A stretch of 64,000 nt of DNA from Pseudomonas mediterranea CFBP 5447 (GTDB lineage: Bacteria > Pseudomonadota > Gammaproteobacteria > Pseudomonadales > Pseudomonadaceae). This document shows positions 1-9,078 of the stretch, in pieces (position 1 is the stretch's first letter; every line of letters starts with the position of its first letter). Below the pieces are notes generated by a model, which was given only the letters and a program-made list of their open reading frames with translations, searched no databases and was not told the DNA's origin. The stretch spans positions 62,001 to 126,000 of the forward strand of contig NZ_KN322986.1 of NCBI RefSeq assembly GCF_000774145.1. Direction: 5' to 3'. Both the position numbers and the translations under genes were made by a program.

Positions 1-1
1 T

Positions 2-1906
2 TATTTCGCCGCGCCGGTGCCGTCCCGGCAGAGCTGGGGACTGGTCGTCCTGGATCGTCAACAGCGCCGGGTCTACCGCTGCGACAACAGTGAATTCTGG
101 GAACTGGACACGTTGGACCTTGATAGCCTGAGCGGTCGTTATAGCCCGTTGGTGGACAACAGCGTTCGCCAGACTCGGATCGATGAGCTGTTGCGAGCCG
201 CCAGCGTCACCGATCTGCTACCCGTTGCTGACCTTTGGCTGGAACCTGGTAGTTACCCGGACAATATTGCGCACACCTTCGAGCGACGCTCCGCTGACGG
301 GCAACAATGCCTGGTAGGTGACATCGTCTTGCCTCCGGCTTTTCGCGATCTCCCCCAGCCTTTGGAACCATTGCGTTCACCGCGCTATGCCATCAGCGTC
401 AATGGACAACCGTCGGCCCTGCTGATGGCTGCCGACACAGCATTGGTATGGAGCACCGATCAGCGCGCGTTGGTGTGTCAGGCCCAGGAACAAACCGGGC
501 ATCCAAGCGGCGACCGCTACTGGTTGTGGCAGGTTGACCAGGGCTGGCGCGCACTGCCTTCACCGTGGGTGAAGCGTGAGACCGAACCCTCTTTCTATTG
601 GCATGACGTGTCGAGCCTCGACGAGCACCATGTGCATATCGAGTCGTACCTCGACTACCCGCGTCCATCCCTCGGTCGCTATGGCTATCGCCTCGACAGT
701 ATTCACAGCGACACCGAAATCCAGGCGGGCCATGACACCCAGGGGCGGGTGCAGGTCGCCGAGTTTCAATTGACCCGAATGAGCATTGCGATGCCGTTGG
801 ACAGCCAGGGCCGGCGGGGTGAGTCGTTCATAGCGACGCAGCCAATGCTGGGCGGTATCTGCGCGCATCTGATCTGGCTCTGCGACAACAACGAAGGGCT
901 GGGGGCTTATCGCTGTCAGATCGGTGACTGGCAGTTGCCGGGGCGTTGGTTACTGGATCATCGGGTTTCCGACTGCGGTCGTTACCTGGCGCTGTTGCCC
1001 TTTGCAGAGTCGATGACCGTCGCGACCCACGCGGCGGTTGTCGACGTGAAGGCGCGTTGCCTGCTGGAAGGGCCCTCCATGTGGGTGGCCCGTCTACTCG
1101 ATTTCCGCGATGGCCTGCTGAGTCTGGCGGCGATCACCGGCCGCATGGATCAGGACCTGAACGGCAATGCGCTGCAACGCTTCAATGTGCCTGCGCCGAA
1201 GGTCGGTGGCGATCCTTCGTTCTTTCACCCCGACCAGCCATCCCGTCTGTTCTACACCACCGTAGAGTTGCGGGTGACCGAGTCACAGCTCTACAGCGTT
1301 GCCCCTTGGCGCCTGGTGGATCGTCCGCAGGTAGCCGTTGCCGAGGGCGACTTCATCCAACCCTCGCCCACCCACCAGGATGCGGCCTGGCTGTTCGGCA
1401 GCGAGACGGAATATGCCGACAGTTGGGTCCGTGCGAATACACCGCGGCTCGGTGGCCATCTGTTGACCGCATCCGGCTGTGCGTTGAGTGACCTTGCGCC
1501 CTCGATGATCTGGTCGCCGGACGGTCGCTACCTCGCGCTGACCCGCATGGCCACCGATGTGACGGAGCTTTGTGGTAGCTATCGCGGCTGGCAGTTGCTG
1601 CTACTCGACGTTCAAGCGCACACGCTGCGGGTGCATCCACAATGGTTGGGCAACCGTCCGCTGTTTGAAGGTTTCGACGAACAACACGTGCACGTACGTT
1701 GCTTTGAACGGGATTGGGAAGCGGAGGACGATGAGGACCCAGGTTCCATACAGTCACTACCACTGGCGCTGCTGCAGCAACTGCCCGTTGAACAGTTGGT
1801 CTGCCAGGACGGTTTCTGGCTCAGGGCCTCGCACGTACATCTGGCGCCCGACTGGCAAGCGTTGGCATTACCCGCCAGCAGCTATTTCGGGCACCAGAGC
1901 CTGTAA
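2..1906 (+). CDS. Hypothetical protein, 5' end outside window
   Basis: The reading frame is open from base 2 with no convincing start inside the window, so I treat it as the C-terminal part of a longer protein. A GTG at 17 exists but has no clear ribosome binding site. At least 630 residues are visible. There is no signal peptide or membrane segment in this part. The motif SPDGRYLAL near residue 507 resembles a blade of a beta-propeller (WD40/TolB-like), and SDCGRYLALLPF near 323 looks like a second such strand, so a propeller fold is a reasonable guess. I do not recognise a family and assign no function. The gene ends 14 bases before the Lrp-type regulator on the same strand. Confidence 0.75.
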   Translation, partial: YFAAPVPSRQSWGLVVLDRQQRRVYRCDNSEFWELDTLDLDSLSGRYSPLVDNSVRQTRIDELLRAASVTDLLPVADLWLEPGSYPDNIAHTFERRSADGQQCLVGDIVLPPAFRDLPQPLEPLRSPRYAISVNGQPSALLMAADTALVWSTDQRALVCQAQEQTGHPSGDRYWLWQVDQGWRALPSPWVKRETEPSFYWHDVSSLDEHHVHIESYLDYPRPSLGRYGYRLDSIHSDTEIQAGHDTQGRVQVAEFQLTRMSIAMPLDSQGRRGESFIATQPMLGGICAHLIWLCDNNEGLGAYRCQIGDWQLPGRWLLDHRVSDCGRYLALLPFAESMTVATHAAVVDVKARCLLEGPSMWVARLLDFRDGLLSLAAITGRMDQDLNGNALQRFNVPAPKVGGDPSFFHPDQPSRLFYTTVELRVTESQLYSVAPWRLVDRPQVAVAEGDFIQPSPTHQDAAWLFGSETEYADSWVRANTPRLGGHLLTASGCALSDLAPSMIWSPDGRYLALTRMATDVTELCGSYRGWQLLLLDVQAHTLRVHPQWLGNRPLFEGFDEQHVHVRCFERDWEAEDDEDPGSIQSLPLALLQQLPVEQLVCQDGFWLRASHVHLAPDWQALALPASSYFGHQSL

Positions 1907-1920
1907 CATGCCCACCACCG

Positions 1921-2403
1921 ATGCCCACGCCGGAGCCCACCTTGTCTGACACCCGCCCTCCCGTCCTCGACGAAATCGATCGCCAACTGATCGCCGCCCT
2001 GCAAATCAATGCTCGGGAAAGCGTCGCCATGCTTGCCCGGCAACTGGGCATTGCCCGGACGACCGTGACCTCGCGGCTGGCCCGACTGGAAAAAACCAAG
2101 GTGATTACCGGCTATGGCGTGCGCCTTGGACAGCGGGTGGTCGATGGCGGCCTACAGGCTTACGTCGGCATCAAGGTCCAACCGCGCTCCGGCAAGGATG
2201 TGCTACGGCGCTTGAGCGCCATGGCCCAGGTCCAGCAGTTGTGCGCGGTCAGTGGTGAATTCGATTATGTGGCCTGGCTGCGCACGGATTCGCCGGAACA
2301 GCTGGATCAATTGCTGGATCAGATCGGCAGCGTGGATGGCGTGGAGAAGACCACCACCTCGATCATTCTCAGCAGCAAGATCGACCGGGGCCAGCCGATC
2401 TAA
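1921..2403 (+). CDS. Lrp/AsnC family transcriptional regulator
   Basis: This is a 160-residue protein with the AsnC/Lrp layout. An N-terminal helix-turn-helix (LDEIDRQLIAALQ followed by LARQLGIARTTVTSRLARLE) covers about residues 16-65. A C-terminal RAM/ligand-sensing domain follows at about 75-150, containing AVSGEFDYV. The ATG at 1921 has no obvious ribosome binding site. A TTG at 1942, preceded by GGAG at 1932-1935, would give a protein starting SDTRPPVLDEID and may be the true start. It lies directly upstream of the lysine monooxygenase/amidase pair, so control of lysine catabolism is the likely role, as for amino-acid-sensing Lrp paralogues. That role is inferred from position. Confidence 0.92.
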   Translation: MPTPEPTLSDTRPPVLDEIDRQLIAALQINARESVAMLARQLGIARTTVTSRLARLEKTKVITGYGVRLGQRVVDGGLQAYVGIKVQPRSGKDVLRRLSAMAQVQQLCAVSGEFDYVAWLRTDSPEQLDQLLDQIGSVDGVEKTTTSIILSSKIDRGQPI

Positions 2404-2416
2404 AGGGCGAATCAAT

Positions 2417-2506
2417 GTGGGAGCGAGCCTGCTCGCGATTGCGGTGTGTCAGTTCAGATGGATGTTGACTGGACTGACGCTATCGCGAGCAGGCTCGCTC
2501 CCACAG
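2417..2506. repeat. REP pair (inverted)
   Basis: Two REP units face each other. The first reads GTGGGAGCGAGCCTGCTCGC and the second is its reverse complement, about 40 bp apart. The pair sits in the gap between the Lrp-type gene and davB, a usual place for Pseudomonas REPs, which can act as mRNA stabilisers or gyrase/IHF sites. The rest of the gap (2507-2673) should hold the davB promoter, but I cannot place it with confidence. Confidence 0.9.
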
Positions 2507-2673
2507 GGACTGAGTTTCGTCACTTTGTCTTGTGCACACTTCATAATGACTCCTAACAAACCAAAACGACGACACATTGCGTCTTATTAACGTGTTCCAC
2601 GCTCTCTAGAATGGCCGGCATCTTTCCTATACTCAGACGCGAGCCAGCGTCGGGTCGCCCCTCAAGGTCAGCC

Positions 2674-4356
2674 ATGAACAAGCACAATCGCCACCCAGCA
2701 GACGGTAAGAAGCCCATCACCATTTTCGGGCCGGATTTTCCTTTCGCCTTTGACGACTGGATCGAGCATCCGGCCGGTCTGGGCAGTATTCCGGCTGACA
2801 ACCTCGGAGCGGAGGTGGCGGTCGTCGGGGCCGGGATCTCTGGACTGGTGGCGGCGTACGAGCTGATGAAGCTGGGCCTCAAGCCGGTGGTCTACGAGGC
2901 GTCGAAAATGGGCGGGCGGTTGCGCTCGCAGGCGTTCAATGGTGCCGAAGGGATTGTTGCCGAATTGGGGGGCATGCGCTTTCCGGTGTCGTCCACGGCG
3001 TTCTACCACTATGTCGACAAGCTGGGACTGGAAACCAAGCCATTTCCCAACCCGTTGACCCCGGCGTCCGGCAGCACCGTCATCGACCTCGAGGGCCAGA
3101 CATACTACGCGCAGAAACTGGCGGACCTTCCCGCGTTGTTTCAGGAAGTGGCCGACGCCTGGGCGGATGCGCTGGAGGACGGCTCGCGCTTCAGCGAGAT
3201 TCAGCAGGCGATTCGCGACCGTGACGTGTCGCGTCTCAAGGAGCTTTGGAACACCTTGGTGCCGCTGTGGGACGACCGCACCTTCTATGATTTCGTCGCC
3301 ACCTCCAAGGCATTCGCCAAGCTCTCGTTCCAGCATCGTGAAGTCTTCGGCCAGGTCGGCTTCGGCACCGGCGGCTGGGATTCGGACTTCCCCAACTCGA
3401 TGCTGGAAATCTTCCGCGTGGTGATGACCAACTGCGACGATCACCAACATCTGGTAGTGGGCGGCGTGGAACAGGTGCCCCACGGCATCTGGAAACACGT
3501 GCCGGAACGTTGTGCACACTGGCCGAAAGGCACCAGCCTGAGTTCGCTGCACCTGGGCGCGCCCCGCAGCGGTGTGAAACGCATCGCTCGCGCCGAGGAT
3601 GACCGGTTCAGCGTGACGGACGTCTGGGGCGACACCCGGGAATATGCCGCGGTGCTGGTCACTTGCCAGAGCTGGCTGCTGACCACGCAGATCGAATGCG
3701 AAGAAGCATTGTTCTCGCAAAAGATGTGGATGGCCCTGGACCGCACCCGCTATATGCAATCATCGAAGACCTTCGTCATGGTCGACCGCCCGTTCTGGAA
3801 GGACAAGGACCCGGAAACCGGCCGCGACCTGATGAGCATGACCCTCACCGACCGCCTGACCCGCGGCACCTACCTGTTCGACAACGGCGACGACAAGCCA
3901 GGCGTCATCTGCCTGTCCTACTCCTGGATGAGCGACGCCCTGAAGATGCTGCCCCATCCCGTGGAAAAACGCGTGAAGCTGGCCCTCGATGCCCTGAAGA
4001 AGATTTACCCCAAGGTGGACATCGCCGCCCGGATCATCGGCGATCCGATCACCGTTTCCTGGGAAGCCGACCCGCATTTCCTCGGCGCCTTCAAGGGAGC
4101 CTTGCCGGGTCACTATCGCTACAACCAGCGCATGTACGCACATTTCATGCAAGACGACATGCCACCTGAACAAAGAGGGATCTTTATCGCAGGCGATGAC
4201 GTCTCATGGACACCGGCCTGGGTTGAAGGCGCGGTACAGACCTCACTCAATGCCGTGTGGGGAATCATGAGGCATTTCGGCGGTGAAACTCACGCCGAGA
4301 ACCCGGGTCCAGGTGATGTATTCAACGAGATCGGTCCGATCGCATTGCCTGAATGA
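2674..4356 (+). CDS. davB: L-lysine 2-monooxygenase DavB
   Basis: This flavoprotein oxidatively decarboxylates L-lysine with O2 to 5-aminovaleramide, the first step of the aminovalerate pathway of lysine degradation in pseudomonads. The 560-residue product matches the usual length. An FAD-binding Rossmann motif, VAVVGAGISGLVAAYE, lies near residues 48-63, followed by the amine-oxidase GG motif (KMGGRLRSQAF) and ELGGMRFPVS. The C-terminal FAD segment GIFIAGDDVSWTPAWVEGA is also present. I start at the ATG at 2674 because the protein then begins MNKHNRHPADGKKPITIFG, as I remember for P. putida DavB; an upstream in-frame ATG at 2611 would only add unrelated residues. The amidase for the next step follows 26 bp downstream, and an Lrp-type regulator lies upstream. 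Confidence 0.95.
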   Translation: MNKHNRHPADGKKPITIFGPDFPFAFDDWIEHPAGLGSIPADNLGAEVAVVGAGISGLVAAYELMKLGLKPVVYEASKMGGRLRSQAFNGAEGIVAELGGMRFPVSSTAFYHYVDKLGLETKPFPNPLTPASGSTVIDLEGQTYYAQKLADLPALFQEVADAWADALEDGSRFSEIQQAIRDRDVSRLKELWNTLVPLWDDRTFYDFVATSKAFAKLSFQHREVFGQVGFGTGGWDSDFPNSMLEIFRVVMTNCDDHQHLVVGGVEQVPHGIWKHVPERCAHWPKGTSLSSLHLGAPRSGVKRIARAEDDRFSVTDVWGDTREYAAVLVTCQSWLLTTQIECEEALFSQKMWMALDRTRYMQSSKTFVMVDRPFWKDKDPETGRDLMSMTLTDRLTRGTYLFDNGDDKPGVICLSYSWMSDALKMLPHPVEKRVKLALDALKKIYPKVDIAARIIGDPITVSWEADPHFLGAFKGALPGHYRYNQRMYAHFMQDDMPPEQRGIFIAGDDVSWTPAWVEGAVQTSLNAVWGIMRHFGGETHAENPGPGDVFNEIGPIALPE

Positions 4357-4382
4357 AACGGCCCGAATAAAAGGAGTTGTCG

Positions 4383-5177
4383 ATGCGCGTAGCCCTCTAT
4401 CAATGCCCACCGCTGCCACTGGACCCGGTCGCCAACCTGCAACGCCTGCATCAGGTGGCGCTGGAGGCCAGGGGCGCCGATGTGCTGGTGCTGCCGGAGA
4501 TGTTCATGACCGGCTACAACATCGGCGTCGACGCGGTGAATGTATTGGCCGAGGTCTACAACGGTGAATGGGCGCAGCAGATCGGCCGCATTGCCAAGGC
4601 CACCGGTTTGGCGATTCTCTATGGCTACCCTGAGCGCAGCGAGGACGGGCAGATCTACAACTCGGTCCAGTTGATCGACGCCCAGGGCGAGCGCCTGGCC
4701 AACTATCGCAAGAGCCATCTGTTCGGTGACCTCGATCATGCGATGTTCAGCGCGGGCGACGATTCATTGCCGATCGTGATCCTCAATGGCTGGAAGCTCG
4801 GTTTCCTGATCTGCTATGACCTGGAGTTCCCGGAGAACGCCCGACGCCTGGCCCTGGCCGGCGCCGAACTGATCCTGGTGCCAACCGCCAACATGCAGCC
4901 CTACGAGTTCATCGCCGACGTTACGGTGCGCGCCCGGGCTATCGAGAACCAGTGTTTCGTGGCCTACGCCAATTACTGCGGCCATGAAGGTGAATTGCAG
5001 TATTGCGGCCAGAGCAGCATTGCCGCGCCGGACGGCAGCCGCCCCGCCCTGGCGGGACTGGATGAAGCCTTGATCGTGGGTGAACTGGACCGTCAGTTGA
5101 TGGACGATTCCCGGGCAGCCTACAACTACCTGCATGACCGCCGCCCTGCGCTTTACGGCGACTTACACAAGCACTGA
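4383..5177 (+). CDS. davA: 5-aminovaleramidase DavA (nitrilase superfamily)
   Basis: DavA hydrolyses 5-aminovaleramide to 5-aminovalerate and ammonia, completing the step begun by DavB. The 264-residue protein carries the nitrilase-superfamily triad: Glu in LPEMFMTGYN (about residue 41), Lys in YRKSHLFGDLD (about 110) and Cys in GFLICYDLEFPENARR (about 144). The ATG at 4383 is preceded by AAGGAG at 4371-4376 with good spacing; a TTG six bases upstream is less likely. It is 26 bp from davB and almost certainly co-transcribed. Carbon-nitrogen hydrolases are easily misassigned alone, but the davB neighbour makes this call firm. Confidence 0.93.
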   Translation: MRVALYQCPPLPLDPVANLQRLHQVALEARGADVLVLPEMFMTGYNIGVDAVNVLAEVYNGEWAQQIGRIAKATGLAILYGYPERSEDGQIYNSVQLIDAQGERLANYRKSHLFGDLDHAMFSAGDDSLPIVILNGWKLGFLICYDLEFPENARRLALAGAELILVPTANMQPYEFIADVTVRARAIENQCFVAYANYCGHEGELQYCGQSSIAAPDGSRPALAGLDEALIVGELDRQLMDDSRAAYNYLHDRRPALYGDLHKH

Positions 5178-5232
5178 TTGAGAACATCGTCCAATCCGCT
5201 AGCATGAGCGCATCTCTGTTTTGGAAGCGCTC

Positions 5233-7665
5233 ATGCCGGCCCCCGACTCCCTACGCCCCTCTACTGAAACCCTGGCCAACCGCCTGAGGGTGACATTGCG
5301 TCATGCATCCGGTCTCAAACGCAGCGCGGCCGTGCTGCGGGTGGCTGCTGGCAGTCATGATGCACCGCTGGCCTGGCCGGGCATGGCGCATTTCCTCGAA
5401 CACCTTTTCTTCCTCGGTACTGAGCGTTTTCCTACGGGAGAACATTTGATGGCCTACGTGCAACGGCATGGCGGCCAGGTCAACGCGCGTACCAGCGAAC
5501 GCACCACGGACTTTTTCATCGAGTTGCCACCCAGCGCCTTCCCCGGCGGACTGGACCGGCTGCAAGACATGCTTGCCCATCCGCGCTTCGACGAAGTCGA
5601 CCAGTTGCGGGAGCGGGAAGTGCTGCAAGCAGAGTTCATCGCCTGGTCCCAGGAGGCGGCGGCCCAGCGTCAGATTGCCCTGCTCGAAGGCCTCTCGACA
5701 GCCCATCCGCTACGCGGTTTTCACGCGGGTAACCGTGACAGCCTGGCCGTGGAGCAGCCTGAATTCCAGACGGCACTGCGGGATTTTTACCGACGGTTCT
5801 ACCACAGCGGTCAAATGACCCTGAGCCTGGTTGGCCCACAAAGCCTTGATGAGCTGGGCGCACTGGCTGAATCCTTCGCCAGAGACCTGCCCACCGGCGA
5901 AGTGGCTGCCCGGCAGTCGCCACCGAGACTGATGGAATCATCCGATACCGGCTATCGACAGGTTGACGACCGTTGCCTCGACCTGCTATTCGCCTTCGAA
6001 GACCTGCCCGGCGCCTCGCCCCAGGCTTTGGATTTTCTCTGCACCTGGCTGAGCAACGGCAAACCGGGCGGCTTGCTGGCCACCTTGCGCCAACGTGGGC
6101 TGGCCGACAGCCTCAACGCCAAGCCGCTGTATGAATTTGCCGGGCAGGCGCTGCTGCACATTGAACTCAAGCACGACGAACCTCAACGGCGCGACGAAAT
6201 AGAGCCGTTGCTGCGCGACTGGTTGGGATTTTTTGCCGCTCAGGATGACTGGGCGTCCTTGCGCAAGGAGCTGGCCGCCCTGCTCCATTGCCGACAGGCC
6301 ACAGGATCGGCGCTGCAACTGGCGCGCTCGGACAGTGAAGGGCGGGGAGCCCCGCTGTCGGAGAACGACCTCGTGCGGCTCAGGGAAATCCTCAGGCAAT
6401 TGCAACCGGCGTCTCGCTTCACCGAAGCATGGCAACTGCCCGCGCCCAACCCGTTCCTGCAAACGACTTCCGAGCCACCCCGCGCCGGGCTGATACGCGG
6501 CCAGACGAGCGCCCACCGCGGTTTGCGGACCTTCGCCCAGGATCGCTCCCGGGGGCGGCGCGACCGCTCACCCATGCAGTTCAGACAAGGGCTGACGGAT
6601 AACAGCCGCGAAGGCGTGGTGTACCTGCGCTGGCGTCTGCCGGCTCACGCACCGCATGACCTTCAAGCCAGGCTGGAACGGCACCTGCAGGATTTGCGAG
6701 AAGAGGCCCGGCAGGCCGGCGTGGAGGCCACTGTGGAAGCCACCGAAGGCCAATGCCTGCTGAAGCTGGTCGGTTTGCAGGCACCGATGCCGTTGGTGCT
6801 CGAACAGGTTCTGGCAAAATTGGGAGAACCGCTACCCAATGCGGTAAACCAAGCGCCGCTGATACCGATTCGACATTTGTTGAAAGCGCTGGCGGACCAT
6901 TGCCGGCCGTCGTCCCGAGCGGAAACGCTGTCGCGGCCCGACAGCGACCAGAACCTGTGGGCAAGCGCCGGATGGGACGGCCTGGCCATCGGTCTTTCTG
7001 AAACGACCCAAGGCGTCATGGGTCCTATCCTGGCCAAGGTGCCCGGCATCGCCGGCCAGCCCGTCGAACCGGTGCCGCTCTTGGCCCAGCGCATCTGGCA
7101 CACGTTGCCCACCCAGGGCGACGAACAGGCCGTGTTGCTGTTTTGTCCGACACCCACCCTGGCATTGTCCGACGAAGCCGCTTGGCGGTTACTGGCACAG
7201 CTGTGTCAAACGCCGTTCTACCAACGCCTGCGGGTCGAGTTGCAGTTGGGCTACGCGGTGTTCAGCGGATTGAGACAGATCGACGGGCAGACCGGCCTGC
7301 TGTTCGGTGCCCAATCCCCCCGCGCCTCGGCGGCTGAGTTGATCACTCACATCGACCTGTTCCTGAGGGGGTTACCGGAGTTGATCCAACAGATCGACGA
7401 TCCGACCTTGCTTGGCCAACAACGGACACTCGCGGCCCAGTTCCACAGCGATGCCCTGCCCTGCGCCCAAGCGGCCGAGCTGCTTTGGCAGGGCAAGCTG
7501 GCCGGCCGCCCGTCGGATTACCTTGAGCAACTTTGCGCTGCGATCGCGGGACTGAATCGCGCGCAATTGCTCGATGCCGCCTGCCGCCTGAGCGATGCCG
7601 AAGGTGGCCGGTATTGCCTGAGTAACGGCGCTTGCCCGGACGAACATTGGCAGCGGCCGAAATGA
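5233..7665 (+). CDS. pqqF: PqqF, M16-family metallopeptidase of PQQ biosynthesis
   Basis: PqqF is a pitrilysin-like zinc peptidase thought to release or trim the PqqA peptide. The 810-residue protein has the inverted zinc motif HxxEH in HFLEHLFFLGT near residues 54-64. An E-rich helix (LREREVLQAEFIAW) further on should supply the third zinc ligand. The second half is the usual catalytically silent M16 repeat. I place the start at the ATG at 5233 (MPAPDSLRPST) rather than the TTG at 5221. The gene lies upstream of pqqA on the same strand, separated by a 157-bp gap, an order known from P. putida and P. fluorescens, where pqqF precedes pqqABCDE. Confidence 0.93.
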   Translation: MPAPDSLRPSTETLANRLRVTLRHASGLKRSAAVLRVAAGSHDAPLAWPGMAHFLEHLFFLGTERFPTGEHLMAYVQRHGGQVNARTSERTTDFFIELPPSAFPGGLDRLQDMLAHPRFDEVDQLREREVLQAEFIAWSQEAAAQRQIALLEGLSTAHPLRGFHAGNRDSLAVEQPEFQTALRDFYRRFYHSGQMTLSLVGPQSLDELGALAESFARDLPTGEVAARQSPPRLMESSDTGYRQVDDRCLDLLFAFEDLPGASPQALDFLCTWLSNGKPGGLLATLRQRGLADSLNAKPLYEFAGQALLHIELKHDEPQRRDEIEPLLRDWLGFFAAQDDWASLRKELAALLHCRQATGSALQLARSDSEGRGAPLSENDLVRLREILRQLQPASRFTEAWQLPAPNPFLQTTSEPPRAGLIRGQTSAHRGLRTFAQDRSRGRRDRSPMQFRQGLTDNSREGVVYLRWRLPAHAPHDLQARLERHLQDLREEARQAGVEATVEATEGQCLLKLVGLQAPMPLVLEQVLAKLGEPLPNAVNQAPLIPIRHLLKALADHCRPSSRAETLSRPDSDQNLWASAGWDGLAIGLSETTQGVMGPILAKVPGIAGQPVEPVPLLAQRIWHTLPTQGDEQAVLLFCPTPTLALSDEAAWRLLAQLCQTPFYQRLRVELQLGYAVFSGLRQIDGQTGLLFGAQSPRASAAELITHIDLFLRGLPELIQQIDDPTLLGQQRTLAAQFHSDALPCAQAAELLWQGKLAGRPSDYLEQLCAAIAGLNRAQLLDAACRLSDAEGGRYCLSNGACPDEHWQRPK

Positions 7666-7822
7666 TCGTTACAGCGTCTGCAATGAGCTTTCTCGGAGAA
7701 TCGAGGCGTACGAAATTGTTTAATTTAGTAACATAGCTGCCTAAGCATCTGAACATCTCCGAACGGAGGTGGACTATATGTATAGATCCGAACCGTCCCA
7801 CCCCAACCAAAGGAGTATTTCC

Positions 7823-7897
7823 ATGTCCTGGTCCAAACCCGCATATATCGACCTGCGTATCGGTTTCGAAGTCACCATGTACTTCGCCAACCGTTGA
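7823..7897 (+). CDS. pqqA: PqqA, precursor peptide of pyrroloquinoline quinone
   Basis: This 24-residue peptide ([20 protein letters not shown] then FANR) is the ribosomal precursor of PQQ. PqqE cross-links the conserved Glu16 and Tyr20, which then become the cofactor skeleton, and both residues are present in the motif EVTMY. A strong ribosome binding site, AGGAG, lies at 7811-7815. A hairpin with a T-run follows 27 bp after the stop and probably sets the high ratio of pqqA to downstream transcript. An in-frame ATG with its own Shine-Dalgarno lies 45 bp upstream at 7778 (see findings). Confidence 0.97.
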   Translation: MSWSKPAYIDLRIGFEVTMYFANR

Positions 7898-7923
7898 TTG
7901 CTGCAGTCGGTTGAACGCGCAGC

Positions 7924-7953
7924 AAACGCCTCGGTCACCCGGGGCGTTTTTTA
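7924..7953 (+). terminator. Attenuator-type hairpin between pqqA and pqqB
   Basis: CGCCTCGG and CCGGGGCG pair around a four-base loop (8 bp including one G-T wobble), flanked by A and T runs and followed by TTTTTT. It follows pqqA and precedes pqqB, so it should terminate most transcripts after the precursor gene and let a fraction read through. Confidence 0.85.
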
Positions 7954-7977
7954 TTTCGGTTTGCAGATGGAGCGGCC

Positions 7978-8889
7978 ATGTTCGTCCAGATTCTAGGTTC
8001 CGCCGCTGGTGGCGGTTTCCCTCAGTGGAACTGCAATTGCACCAATTGCGCCGGCTTTCGCAACGGCAGCCTGCGGGCCCAGGCCCGTACTCAATCGTCC
8101 ATCGCGATTTCCGATGACGGCGTGAGCTGGGTGTTGTGCAACGCCTCTCCGGACATCCGCGCCCAGCTCCAGGGCTTCGCTCCGATGCAGCCGGGCCGAG
8201 CCCTGCGGGACACCGGTATCGGCGCCATCATCCTGATGGACAGCCAGATCGACCACACCACCGGCCTGCTCAGCCTGCGTGAAGGCTGCCCGCATCAAGT
8301 CTGGTGCACCGACATGGTCCATGAAGACCTGAGCACGGGCTTTCCGCTTTTCAACATGCTGACCCACTGGAACGGCGGGCTGAGCTGGAACCGCATCGAA
8401 CTCGACCAGAGCTTCACCGTACAGGCCTGCCCGAACCTGCGCTTCACCCCGCTGCCCCTGCGCAGCGCCGCGCCGCCCTATTCGCCACACCGCTTCGACC
8501 CGCACCCAGGGGACAACATCGGCCTGATCGTCGAAGACCTGCGCACCGGCGGCAAACTGTTCTACGCGCCGGGCCTGGGCAAGGTGGATGAGCCGCTGAT
8601 GGAGATCATGGCCGGCAGCGATTGCCTGTTGGTGGATGGCACGATGTGGGACGACGATGAGATGCAACGCCGTGGCGTCGGCACCCGCACCGGTCGTGAG
8701 ATGGGGCATTTGGCGCAGAACGGCCCCGGCGGCATGCTGGAAGTGCTGGAGCAATTGCCCGGGCCGCGCAAGGTGCTTATCCATATCAACAATACCAATC
8801 CGATTCTTGATGAAGATTCACCGGAACGGGCCGAACTTGTACGTCGAAAGATTGAAGTGGCCTACGACGGAATGAGTATTGAGTTGTAG
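7978..8889 (+). CDS. pqqB: PqqB, metallo-beta-lactamase-fold PQQ biosynthesis protein
   Basis: PqqB is a metal-dependent hydroxylase of the metallo-beta-lactamase fold that acts on the cross-linked Glu-Tyr unit after PqqE and proteolysis. The 303-residue protein opens with the diagnostic [19 protein letters not shown] segment. CNCTNC near residues 19-24 is the structural zinc site of the family. The active-site region includes [12 protein letters not shown] and the C-terminal [10 protein letters not shown]. The gene begins 80 bp after pqqA, beyond the attenuator hairpin. Length and motifs leave little doubt. Confidence 0.97.
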   Translation: MFVQILGSAAGGGFPQWNCNCTNCAGFRNGSLRAQARTQSSIAISDDGVSWVLCNASPDIRAQLQGFAPMQPGRALRDTGIGAIILMDSQIDHTTGLLSLREGCPHQVWCTDMVHEDLSTGFPLFNMLTHWNGGLSWNRIELDQSFTVQACPNLRFTPLPLRSAAPPYSPHRFDPHPGDNIGLIVEDLRTGGKLFYAPGLGKVDEPLMEIMAGSDCLLVDGTMWDDDEMQRRGVGTRTGREMGHLAQNGPGGMLEVLEQLPGPRKVLIHINNTNPILDEDSPERAELVRRKIEVAYDGMSIEL

Positions 8890-8952
8890 GCGGAGCAGGA
8901 CGATTGTGGGCTTGCAGCGTGTCAGCTGGGTTGATGATGGCTGGGCTGGCCC

Positions 8953-9027
8953 TATCGCGAGCAGGCTCGCTCCCACAGTAGTCCGAGTGCGCCACAGAAC
9001 CCATGTGGGAGCGAGCCTGCTCGCGAT
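8953..9027. repeat. REP pair between pqqB and pqqC
   Basis: The two units are arranged with their GTGGG ends towards each other (ATCGCGAGCAGGCTCGCTCC first, then GTGGGAGCGAGCCTGCTCGC), opposite to most pairs in this window. The pair lies inside the pqq operon in the 189-bp gap between pqqB and pqqC. It could stabilise the upstream mRNA segment. Confidence 0.88.
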
Positions 9028-9078
9028 GAGGCCAGCCCAGACACCACAGAACCCACGGTTATTCCCCGGAGAACCGCA

